Shown here one piece after another: positions 1 through 5,047 of a stretch of DNA of 5,047 bases. The notes under the pieces are model-generated. The model searched no databases and was not told the origin of the DNA. It worked only from the letters and a program-made list of their open reading frames with translations. The first letter of the stretch is position 1. Every line of letters begins with the position of its first letter. This DNA comes from CAJXTB01 sp047626195 (GTDB lineage: Bacteria > Myxococcota_A > UBA796 > GCA-2862545), in NCBI GenBank assembly GCA_047626195.1, contig JBLHSN010000405.1, forward strand, positions 1-5,047. The letters are read 5' to 3'. Both the position numbers and the translations under genes were made by a program.

Positions 1-49
1 GGCTGTCGTAGGGGATGAACCCACGATGACCCCTTGTCGATCCGCTCAT
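1..49 (-). CDS. Possible start of a divergent gene, truncated by the window edge
   Basis: An ATG on the minus strand at 49-47 opens a frame with no stop to the window edge and reads MSGSTRGHRGFIPYDS. Sixteen codons are too few to assign a family. No clear SD precedes the ATG (the upstream bases are GGCTCCACCAGCGC). Support is contextual: the bases between this ATG and the gene starting at 148 carry a perfect inverted repeat, as expected of a shared divergent control region. The alternative is that the left edge holds the tail of a plus-strand gene, since frame 2 is open from base 2 to a TGA at 71-73. Neither can be settled from this window. Confidence 0.2.
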   Translation of the reverse strand, partial: MSGSTRGHRGFIPYDS

Positions 50-61
50 GCGCTGGTGGAG

Positions 62-77
62 CCAATCGTGTGATTGG
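62..77. promoter_or_regulatory. Perfect inverted repeat, candidate operator
   Basis: CCAATC (62-67) and GATTGG (72-77) are exact reverse complements separated by GTGT. The site lies in the leader of the 148-1635 operon, just upstream of a TTGACT hexamer at 90-95, where an activator or repressor dimer could bind. There is no T tract, so it is not a rho-independent terminator. The binding protein is unknown. A 6-base arm pair can arise by chance, so the regulatory role is inference. Confidence 0.35.
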
Positions 78-89
78 ACTGTGGGCGGG

Positions 90-117
90 TTGACTATGGG
101 TCTGTGGTTGCTAGGGA
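90..117 (+). promoter_or_regulatory. Weak sigma70-like promoter candidate
   Basis: TTGACT at 90-95 matches five of six bases of the -35 consensus. With a 16-base spacer the -10 candidate is TAGGGA at 112-117, which is a poor match. The position, about 30 bases upstream of the first start codon at 148, is reasonable, and this is the best candidate in the leader. The weak -10 suggests activator dependence or another sigma factor, or that the call is wrong. Confidence 0.22.
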
Positions 118-135
118 TACGCACGGACCTACGCT

Positions 136-142
136 GAGGGAG
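136..142 (+). promoter_or_regulatory. Ribosome binding site for the 148 start
   Basis: GAGGGAG lies five bases before the ATG at 148. It supports that start over the internal in-frame ATG at 193 (residue 16), which has no SD-like sequence before it. Confidence 0.6.
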
Positions 143-147
143 AATAC

Positions 148-1134
148 ATGCCGGTTGCTCAAGCCCAGAGTTCACAGTCCAGTGGTGCAGCCATGCCGGC
201 GAGCGCAGCTGTGGAAGACGATGAGAGCCTGCAGGACCCGCTTCAGCGCTCGAATCAGTTGGCGATGTTGAGCCAAGCACCGAACGGCATTGCCAATGCC
301 CAGACGCCAAAGGGCGAGAGGCCTTCGGGTCCAACCATCACGACCGGCAGCAACAGTGACCATGCAACTGAGGTCACCGATGTCATTGCGGCCGGTCAGG
401 CGACGGGGGCCAGCGTGGCCGGTGGTGCCAAAGTCGTTGGAATGTTGGGAGTTTCTGGTGAAGTCCTAGACGTTATTGGCGTAGCCGGTGAGTTTATTGG
501 ATTCGTTGGACTTGGCCTGCAGGTGTTTGGCTTGGCCGAGAACGCCATTCGATTGCGCGATGCCAAGATTCGATTTGGTGCCTTCACCGCAGCGTACGAG
601 AAGCTGGCAGAGAACGACCCCGTTCGGCCGTACTTGGAACAGGCCGCTGCCCAGCAAAAGTGGGAGACCAAGCGTCGTTGGGCGCGCGTGGGTGTCACCG
701 CAGCGGTAATCGCTCTGACCACTGCCGCGCTTATTGTGGGCGTCGCTACAACCGGCGGCCTTATTCTAGCCGCTGTAGGAGCGGTCTTGTCCGTTGCGAA
801 GGGCTGCGAGACGGTGAAGAACTTCTTCGCGAAGCGTGCCGCCAAGAAGACCCAGCAGAAGATGGCCAGAGAGCTGCTGACGGAAGGATTCGAGAACGGC
901 GGCAATGGAACCGCAGTCGAACTGACCGAGATGCTCCAGACGTTAAAGGTTCCTGTGCCAACAATGGACAATGGCAAGCTGAACAAGAAGGAACTGGACA
1001 AGGCTGTAAGCAAGCTGGCGCCACACTTGGCGCGTACAGAAGCTGCGCACCAAGAAGCGTTGCAAGAGCGCGCCACCCAAATCCGCGAAGATTCGGATGC
1101 CGCAGCGGACAGCGCGATTGCTGCAGATGGCTAG
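148..1134 (+). CDS. Unrecognised protein with two Gly/Ala-rich hydrophobic segments (effector- or pore-former-like)
   Basis: I do not recognise a family for this 328-residue protein. Residues 1-75 are rich in Ser, Ala, Gln and Pro, probably disordered, with no signal peptide. Residues 86-132 form a Gly-spaced hydrophobic stretch (GxxxG-like, with GVSGEVLDVIGVAGEF inside). Residues 133-180 are charged and helical, ending in the basic cluster KRRWAR (175-180). Residues 181-217 are strongly hydrophobic with a TTGG turn at 201-204, resembling a helix-turn-helix membrane hairpin. A second basic cluster follows (229-238, KRAAKKTQQK). The tail (240-328) is polar and helical and includes DNGKLNKKEL (274-283), which loosely resembles a degenerate EF-hand loop lacking the first Asp. 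The start is backed by a good SD. It is followed after 21 bases by a YbjN/chaperone-like gene, so the two are probably co-transcribed. The architecture recalls membrane-inserting secreted effectors, type III translocators (SseC/YopB type) or pore-forming toxins, but an ordinary membrane protein is equally possible. That it is a real gene is well supported; its function is unknown. Confidence 0.85.
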   Translation: MPVAQAQSSQSSGAAMPASAAVEDDESLQDPLQRSNQLAMLSQAPNGIANAQTPKGERPSGPTITTGSNSDHATEVTDVIAAGQATGASVAGGAKVVGMLGVSGEVLDVIGVAGEFIGFVGLGLQVFGLAENAIRLRDAKIRFGAFTAAYEKLAENDPVRPYLEQAAAQQKWETKRRWARVGVTAAVIALTTAALIVGVATTGGLILAAVGAVLSVAKGCETVKNFFAKRAAKKTQQKMARELLTEGFENGGNGTAVELTEMLQTLKVPVPTMDNGKLNKKELDKAVSKLAPHLARTEAAHQEALQERATQIREDSDAAADSAIAADG

Positions 1135-1145
1135 TCGCTCGTCAT

Positions 1146-1150
1146 GGAGG
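1146..1150 (+). promoter_or_regulatory. Ribosome binding site that decides the 1156 start
   Basis: GGAGG lies five bases before the ATG at 1156. In-frame ATGs also occur at 1144 and 1153. The 1144 start would place this SD inside the gene and has no SD of its own, and 1153 is only two bases away from it. The 1156 start is therefore preferred. The site is 11 bases past the preceding stop codon, close enough for translational coupling. Confidence 0.65.
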
Positions 1151-1155
1151 CCATG

Positions 1156-1635
1156 ATGGCTAAGCGATTTCTGCGAGAGCTAGCGGACCACCTCAGTGCG
1201 AATGGGGTGACTGCAGAGTTCCATGTCACGGGCGAGACCACAGCGTTTGACCAGGTGCTGTTTCAGCTGGACGACGAGGGCAAGCTCATCGGTTCAGTTG
1301 GCTTGCTGCCCGGCGTATCACCCTCTGTCCTGCAGGTCTTTGTGCCGTTGCCGGTAGCGGTGCCTAAGCAGCGGGTGAACCAAGTGGCGCGAACCGTCTG
1401 CGCCATCAACGGCATGCTCCCGCTCACTGGGTTTGAGTTCACCGAGCAGGCCGAGGTACCGCTGACGTTTCGTGCGTTGTCGCCCAAGCTGGGGGCCGAA
1501 TGGCAACTCACGCCGGTGACTCAGTCATTGGCGCAGATGCTGGAGCTGCTGGGTCGGTTCATCCCCGTTTTAGTGGGTGTGGCGGATGGTGATTTTGACT
1601 ACAAGGCTGCTCGGAAGAGGCTGGCAGAGGTGTAG
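1156..1635 (+). CDS. YbjN-like / class I secretion-chaperone-like protein
   Basis: This is a 159-residue soluble protein with no signal peptide or membrane span. The pattern reads: helix (1-17), strands including VTAEFHV (18-24), VLFQLDD (34-40), GSVGLLPG (46-53) and LQVFVPLP (59-66), helix (72-88), a strand hairpin from GFEFTEQ to LTFRALSP (92-110), a long helix (121-141) and a basic C-terminal helix. This alpha-beta-alpha order, and the INGMLPLTGFEF...FRALSP region, match YbjN-type proteins, whose fold is known to resemble CesT/SycE class I type III secretion chaperones. I infer the family from the pattern, not from a database match. It follows the hydrophobic protein gene by 21 bases with a well-placed SD, so it may bind or escort that protein. 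Other YbjN proteins are described as regulators, so a regulatory role is the main alternative. Starting at 1144 would add four residues. Confidence 0.75.
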   Translation: MAKRFLRELADHLSANGVTAEFHVTGETTAFDQVLFQLDDEGKLIGSVGLLPGVSPSVLQVFVPLPVAVPKQRVNQVARTVCAINGMLPLTGFEFTEQAEVPLTFRALSPKLGAEWQLTPVTQSLAQMLELLGRFIPVLVGVADGDFDYKAARKRLAEV

Positions 1636-1642
1636 TGCCGTA

Positions 1643-1668
1643 TCAGGGTCTTGAGGGCTGTCAGGGTC
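1643..1668. repeat. Short direct repeat in the convergent gap
   Basis: TCAGGGTC occurs at 1643-1650 and again at 1661-1668, exactly 18 bases apart. The second copy includes the helicase stop codon (TGA on the minus strand, 1663-1661). Only 25 bases separate the two convergent stop codons (1635 and 1661), and I see no hairpin with a T tract. Transcripts from both sides therefore probably overlap. The repeat could be a small duplication scar or chance. Confidence 0.3.
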
Positions 1669-4405
1669 CCACCTTACGGTCAACCCCCAGCGCCTTCATC
1701 ACCTCATCCGGAACGGTTTGTTTTAGGTCGAAGGTCACCTGCATTGGTCTACTCCCTTTCGCAGAGACCATCTGCACGCATCCCAGATAGACAGCGGGCG
1801 TATGGGAGCGCGGCTGCACAAACAGATGTAGAGTACTCCCGTTCTCGGAGTGCTTCGTCACCCGTTTACCAGCAGAGTTGTCGGGACTCATACGGTTTTG
1901 ACTGGTCCACAAGAAGCGGTCCGCAGACGATAGCTGGTTGGCGTAGTGGTGCCGCTCAATCGCACCGGATGTATTGAGCTTGGTGATGATGACCCCTTGG
2001 TCGGCAAACCAGAGCATGCCCGTGTTGTGCTTTGCTGGGTCGTAGTGGACACCAAAGTGGCGGATAATCTCGGGCCTGCCGTATTCGGCGAACAGGTGAA
2101 GGTCGTCCGGAGTGCGCAACATGCCGCCGTGCCGATTGTGGTGGTCTTGCGCCATGGTGTACATGATTCGACCCTCCACTTCATACAGTAGAGAATCGCC
2201 TAGATGCTGACGAATCGCAGGTGCTAGTCGCCCCTCGACTAAGGCTGGGCCAAGCTTCTTCTGAACGGTCTGCCATGCCTTTCCATCGTCCAGGGATGCG
2301 TATTCGACGACGTGGTGTGGCCACCTCCTAAAGAACGCCTCGAAGCCGCTTTCTGGATCGTCAGGAAAAGCGCAAAGTCCCCAGAGGAGGGCGTAGGGCC
2401 AGACGCGTTGGGCTTGCCAGTCAGCCTCGGCAGCTTTGAGGAAGGCGTGGACGGGATGGTCCCCTGCCAGGTCGATAGCCCACAAAGGAAGGTCTCCGTT
2501 GGCGTCCTGACAGCGCAACCATGTCTTGTGCGCCATGCGAAATTGGCGCAGGTCAGGCACATCCACTCGGCTCCATAAATCAACCGGTAGAACCGGCCGG
2601 TCCAGGTCGCTGCGAAGACGCTTGTACGCATCATCGCAGGCCGCTTTCTTGGTCTTGAAGCGTCCGACCTTGGCGAGTATTTCCTGTGTGCGTCGCTGTA
2701 GAACTACCTCACACCCGCTTGGGGGTTGGATGACGAAGCCTTCGGCGAGCGTTTGGCGTCGTCCACCGCTGCTGGGCGCATGGATGGCTTCCAGGGTGAG
2801 CCATGCTGACCGGTGGTGGCCCACGAAGTCGAGGACTGTCAGGACCTCAGTTCCCGCACATAGGCGCAGTCCTCGTCCTAGTTGTTGTAGGAACAACGTA
2901 GACGACTCGGTAGGGCGAAGGAACAACACACTATTGATGGCCGGGATATCCACGCCTTCGTTCATGACGTCGGCTACAAAGACCCACTCGAGCGAATGGT
3001 CGACGTTGGCGAGGTCTTGATAAATCGCCTCGCGTTTTCCGACGGGTGTGTCTCCTAAGACGGCGATGGCATGTTGTTTCCGCCGATTGAAGGCCTCCGC
3101 CATGTACTGCGCATGCTTTCGTCCAGCGCAAAAGCCAACGGTGGCGCGACGGGTTCCGTCAAACCCTAATTCTTTGGCGTGTTTTAGGACGTGGTCAACG
3201 CGCGCCTCGACCGATAAGGCTTCTTGAACCTGTTCCAGACGACGCCAGGGAATACGCAGGAAATCGACTGTTTCATCTGCAATGCCGAAGTAGTGGAAGG
3301 GTAGTAACCACCCTCGGTCTATGGCTTCGGGTAGGCGAACCTCGTAGGCCACATTCCAGTCGCACCACTCCAGTACGTCGTGGCCGTCCTGCCTTTCAGG
3401 CGTTGCTGTGATGCCCAGCAGAAATGCATGTTCACGGATGGGTCGGAGGACGTCGTAACTAGGGGCCTCTGCGTGGTGAAATTCGTCGATGATTAGGTAG
3501 TCAACGTGTCGAGCGGCCAATTCCGGACGATTGCGTAGGCTGGCGACGGTGATGAATACGATGTCGCTGCCGGACTCATCGGTCCCTCCGCCGACGAGAC
3601 CGAGACTATGGGTATGTCCAAGAACGTCCCGGAACGCCCGCTTTGCTTGCGTGAGGTGCTCCAGTCGGTGCGACACATACAGGACGCTACGGAGGCCGCT
3701 TTGTCGGACGTCGAAGGCTGCGAGGTAGGTCTTACCCACGCCTGTGGCGGCGATGACGGCTCCTCTGCGTTCGCCACGTGCGCGAAGTGCGGCCAGCTGG
3801 ACAAGGGCTTCGCGCTGGGCGGCGTTGGGAGTGATGTGGTTGGGGGCATCGGCCACAAACTGGAAGTTTGGCTGAAAGCTCTGTGCCGCGATTCTTCGGT
3901 AGGTGTGCTCGTACTGGCGGACGAAGGTCTCCGAGAGTGCGGTGACGTCCTTTCGTTTCCACAGTGTGTCGAACTGCGCTCGTGTGGACAGCATCATGGC
4001 CGGGTCCACCGAACGGAGGTTCCACTCAAGGTTTGTACTGAGGCCGCCCTTGGAAAGATTTGAAGAACCAGCCCAACACTCACCGCCACCGCCGTCTTCA
4101 CCGGAAAACCACCAGAACTTGGTGTGAAAGCCGGTCGCGCCGTGCTGTACTTTCGTGCTTACTCCTGGAATCGCGAGCAGTGCATCCAGTGCCGCGGGTT
4201 GGGTCACCGACATGTAGGTGGAGGTCAGTACTCGAGCCTGTCCGCCGCGGTCGACCAAGTCTTTCAGCGGGTCGATGAGCAGGCTGAGGCCGCTACATCT
4301 GGCAAAAGAGACGGCGATGCGAACGTCTTGGGCGGAATTGAGCCCCGCTCGGACGACGTCCAGCATTCGGGTGTGGTCGGGTAGGTTGAGAACGGAAGCG
4401 GTCAT
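1661..4405 (-). CDS. PLD-like nuclease / SF2 DExH helicase / DUF3427 protein
   Basis: This intact 914-residue protein probably unwinds or translocates on DNA and cuts it. Residues 1-165 are a PLD-like domain: H94-T-K96, then GSSN (113-116) and E127 in NLEWNL. The Asp of the classical HxKxxxxD motif is replaced by S101, which I believe is common in helicase-linked PLD domains. Residues 190-530 are the helicase core: Walker A ATGVGKT (220-226), motif Ia VSHRLEHLTQAK (244-255), DEFH (307-310), TAT (333-335), NEGVDIP (482-488) and QQLGRGLR (507-514). All catalytic positions look intact. A middle region (560-740) of unknown fold precedes a DUF3427-type C-terminus (about 750-905) with WTSQN (833-837), LFVQPR (861-866) and AVYLGCV (871-877). 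Proteins of this layout are scattered among accessory genomes and are suspected of phage defence or DNA repair, but the role of DUF3427 is not established to my knowledge. The ATG at 4405 is weakly supported: GAGGG lies 13 bases upstream, and an in-frame TGA 12 codons upstream limits extension. It may be regulated by the inverted repeat at 4453-4495. Confidence 0.93.
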   Translation of the reverse strand: MTASVLNLPDHTRMLDVVRAGLNSAQDVRIAVSFARCSGLSLLIDPLKDLVDRGGQARVLTSTYMSVTQPAALDALLAIPGVSTKVQHGATGFHTKFWWFSGEDGGGGECWAGSSNLSKGGLSTNLEWNLRSVDPAMMLSTRAQFDTLWKRKDVTALSETFVRQYEHTYRRIAAQSFQPNFQFVADAPNHITPNAAQREALVQLAALRARGERRGAVIAATGVGKTYLAAFDVRQSGLRSVLYVSHRLEHLTQAKRAFRDVLGHTHSLGLVGGGTDESGSDIVFITVASLRNRPELAARHVDYLIIDEFHHAEAPSYDVLRPIREHAFLLGITATPERQDGHDVLEWCDWNVAYEVRLPEAIDRGWLLPFHYFGIADETVDFLRIPWRRLEQVQEALSVEARVDHVLKHAKELGFDGTRRATVGFCAGRKHAQYMAEAFNRRKQHAIAVLGDTPVGKREAIYQDLANVDHSLEWVFVADVMNEGVDIPAINSVLFLRPTESSTLFLQQLGRGLRLCAGTEVLTVLDFVGHHRSAWLTLEAIHAPSSGGRRQTLAEGFVIQPPSGCEVVLQRRTQEILAKVGRFKTKKAACDDAYKRLRSDLDRPVLPVDLWSRVDVPDLRQFRMAHKTWLRCQDANGDLPLWAIDLAGDHPVHAFLKAAEADWQAQRVWPYALLWGLCAFPDDPESGFEAFFRRWPHHVVEYASLDDGKAWQTVQKKLGPALVEGRLAPAIRQHLGDSLLYEVEGRIMYTMAQDHHNRHGGMLRTPDDLHLFAEYGRPEIIRHFGVHYDPAKHNTGMLWFADQGVIITKLNTSGAIERHHYANQLSSADRFLWTSQNRMSPDNSAGKRVTKHSENGSTLHLFVQPRSHTPAVYLGCVQMVSAKGSRPMQVTFDLKQTVPDEVMKALGVDRKVGP

Positions 4406-4452
4406 GCCGGCCAGGCTGCCCTCGGTGGTACCGCTGCGTCAAGTCGACCGAT

Positions 4453-4495
4453 GCAAGTCTGTCTGTCCCACTCGTAAAACAGACAGCCTACTTGC
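4453..4495. promoter_or_regulatory. Long bulged inverted repeat between the collagen-like gene and the helicase
   Basis: GCAAGT (4453-4458) plus CTGTCTGT (4459-4466) pairs with ACAGACAG (4479-4486) plus ACTTGC (4490-4495). This gives 14 perfect base pairs interrupted only by a 3-base bulge (CCT, 4487-4489) around a 12-base loop. It begins 12 bases past the collagen-like stop and ends 47 bases before the helicase ATG. It could be a transcript-end hairpin of the upstream gene, although no T tract follows on either strand. It could also be an operator or 5' UTR structure controlling the helicase, or a REP-type element (on the minus strand GTAG precedes the inner stem). The structure is certain; the function is open. 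Confidence 0.55.
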
Positions 4496-4507
4496 CGCTA
4501 TATGTCG

Positions 4508-4951
4508 CTACAGTGGACCGAGATCGGCGCTTGAGAATATCGGGTTGCTTGCGCCGCGAAGGGAGCTTCCGGTCGAGATGCACACGACTTCCAGGGACAC
4601 CACAACGGTTGAAGGGTTCAGGTTGGTTCCTTGAATCTCCTCGCCCAAGTCCCCCTTAAAGGGCAATGGGAAGCTTGAAGTCAGGGCGAAGCCGATACCT
4701 CCTACGGGGATATCGGTGAGATAGCCGCCGGTCGTTACTGGGTCCCCCGCATCACAGGCTTTGGTCATTAGGAACCAGTTGTTGGCTGGGATAGCCTGCA
4801 CCAACGACTCTACGTAGATGAGACTATTGTCGACGAAACCTGCAGGGCCGGCCGGTCCTTGGTCTCCGGCAGGGCCTTGGCTTCCGACAGGGCCTTGGCT
4901 TCCGGCAGGGCCTGGGTTTCCGGCAGGGCCATCTACTCCGGCTGGACCCAT
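4508..4951 (-). CDS. Collagen-like (Gly-X-Y) protein with two-cysteine C-terminal domain; secretion signal out of frame
   Basis: From the ATG at 4951 the frame gives 147 residues. Residues 2-38 form twelve Gly-X-Y triplets (GPA, GVD, GNP, GSQ, GPV, GDQ), the collagen-like triple-helix motif. Residues 40-147 form a beta-rich domain with C66 in CDAGDPVTTGGY (66-77) and C124 in LEVVCIS (120-126). The spacing resembles the Cys-x-x-Gly...Gly-Gly-Tyr...Cys pattern often found after collagen repeats in exported bacterial proteins, so a disulfide outside the cytoplasm is likely. The ATG at 4951 is a doubtful start because the SD-like AGGGGAG abuts it with no spacer and no signal peptide is encoded in this frame. 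The preceding codons read SGCTGE, a lipobox-like end, but hit an in-frame TGA before any start codon. The hydrophobic signal is in another frame (4949-5036). The gene is probably a frameshifted surface lipoprotein. It could also be a phage structural protein, since phage fibres use such repeats. Confidence 0.6.
   Translation of the reverse strand: MGPAGVDGPAGNPGPAGSQGPVGSQGPAGDQGPAGPAGFVDNSLIYVESLVQAIPANNWFLMTKACDAGDPVTTGGYLTDIPVGGIGFALTSSFPLPFKGDLGEEIQGTNLNPSTVVVSLEVVCISTGSSLRGASNPIFSSADLGPL
4843..4950 (-). repeat. 18-base tandem repeats encoding the Gly-X-Y segment
   Basis: Four well-conserved 18-base units run at 4861-4878, 4879-4896, 4897-4914 and 4915-4932, each containing CCGGCAGGGCC or CCGACAGGGCC. 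They are flanked by degenerate copies at 4843-4860 and 4933-4950. Each unit encodes two Gly-X-Y triplets, typically GSQGPA. The units differ by one to four bases and keep the reading frame, so copy number could change by slippage without breaking the frame. Confidence 0.75.
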
Positions 4952-5036
4952 CTCCCCTGTACAGCCCGAGCACGACGACCAAGGTCCGGTTTTGCGCCGG
5001 CCGTTCGAGCAGCGCGCTTGAGGTCAGATTACCCAT
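4949..5036 (-). other. Out-of-frame signal-peptide segment of the collagen-like gene
   Basis: An ATG at 5036 on the minus strand opens MGNLTSSALLERPAQNRTLVVVLGL, with a basic N-region followed by a short hydrophobic run like a lipoprotein signal. It then continues out of frame into an Arg-rich read-through of the collagen repeats (to 4824), which is not protein-like. The collagen frame one base over reads CSGCTGEMGPAG at the same place. The two halves of a lipoprotein N-terminus thus sit in adjacent frames. Its frame is also open upstream to the window edge, so the true start may be earlier. Only CCAGGCC precedes the ATG, so the SD is weak. Confidence 0.5.
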
Positions 5037-5047
5037 GGCCTGGGTCC

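Noticed and set aside
2..73. Tail of an upstream plus-strand gene ending at TGA 71-73
   Set aside because: Frame 2 is open for 23 codons, but the sequence (AVVGDEPTMTPCRSAHALVEPIV) is too short to recognise and such length is common by chance. Kept only as an alternative to the divergent start at 49.
396..1076. Long minus-strand open frame (226 codons) opposite the first gene
   Set aside because: The product is a Ser/Thr/Ala/Pro-rich translation typical of an antisense frame of an Ala-rich gene. It lacks recognisable domains, while the plus strand has a good SD and coherent protein features.
660..1163. Plus-strand overlapping frame (167 codons)
   Set aside because: The Arg/Gly/Cys-rich sequence without domain pattern is a frame shadow of the 148-1134 gene, and it runs over the next gene's start.
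3608..4063. Plus-strand frame (151 codons) opposite the helicase N-terminal half
   Set aside because: It lies wholly antisense to the PLD and helicase motif region, whose motifs are clear on the minus strand.
4459..4486. CTGT...ACAG arms suggesting a LexA (SOS) box
   Set aside because: The inner CTGT and ACAG are separated by 12 bases, not the 8 of the enterobacterial consensus, and neither overlapping pair gives the right spacing.
4453..4495. Integron attC site
   Set aside because: The bulged hairpin is suggestive, but neither end shows a GTTRRRY/RYYYAAC core, and no integrase or cassette array is visible.
4453..4495. Rho-independent terminator
   Set aside because: The stem is only moderately GC-rich with a bulge and 12-base loop, and no T tract follows on either strand.
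4824..5036. Independent 70-residue Arg/Pro/Cys-rich minus-strand protein
   Set aside because: Its second half is just the collagen repeats read in the wrong frame. Only the first 25 or so residues look real, as a displaced signal peptide.

Overview
The window is a compact bacterial accessory segment. GC content is moderately high and fairly even by eye, and Shine-Dalgarno (SD) sites are of the GGAGG type. These features, together with the families present (YbjN-like protein, PLD/DUF3427 helicase, collagen-like lipoprotein), suggest a Gram-negative proteobacterium, possibly a gamma- or betaproteobacterium. Nothing here fixes the genus. I see no rRNA, tRNA, CRISPR array, insertion sequence or integrase.

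Left part (1-1635, plus strand): a short non-coding leader contains a perfect inverted repeat (62-77) and a weak promoter-like TTGACT. Two tightly spaced genes follow. The first (148-1134) encodes an unrecognised 328-residue protein with a disordered N-terminus, two long Gly/Ala-rich hydrophobic segments and a charged helical tail. The second (1156-1635) encodes a 159-residue protein whose predicted fold matches YbjN proteins and class I (CesT-like) secretion chaperones. The arrangement recalls a membrane-active effector with its chaperone or partner, but that is inference. A divergent gene may begin at 49 on the minus strand and leave the window.

Middle (1661-4405, minus strand): one intact 914-residue protein combines an N-terminal PLD-like nuclease domain, an SF2 DExH helicase core and a C-terminal DUF3427 domain. 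It converges on the left operon with only 25 bases between stop codons. This architecture is typical of accessory DNA-processing and probable phage-defence proteins.

Right part (4406-5047, minus strand): a 102-base intergenic region carries a long bulged inverted repeat (4453-4495). Upstream of it is a collagen-like (Gly-X-Y) gene with a two-cysteine C-terminal domain. Its secretion signal lies in a different frame immediately upstream. Restoring one copy of an 8-base repeat would rebuild a perfect lipoprotein signal, so the gene looks frameshifted, or the repeat was collapsed during sequencing.

The left operon, the helicase and the collagen gene share no obvious pathway. The most promising unknown is the 148-1635 gene pair.
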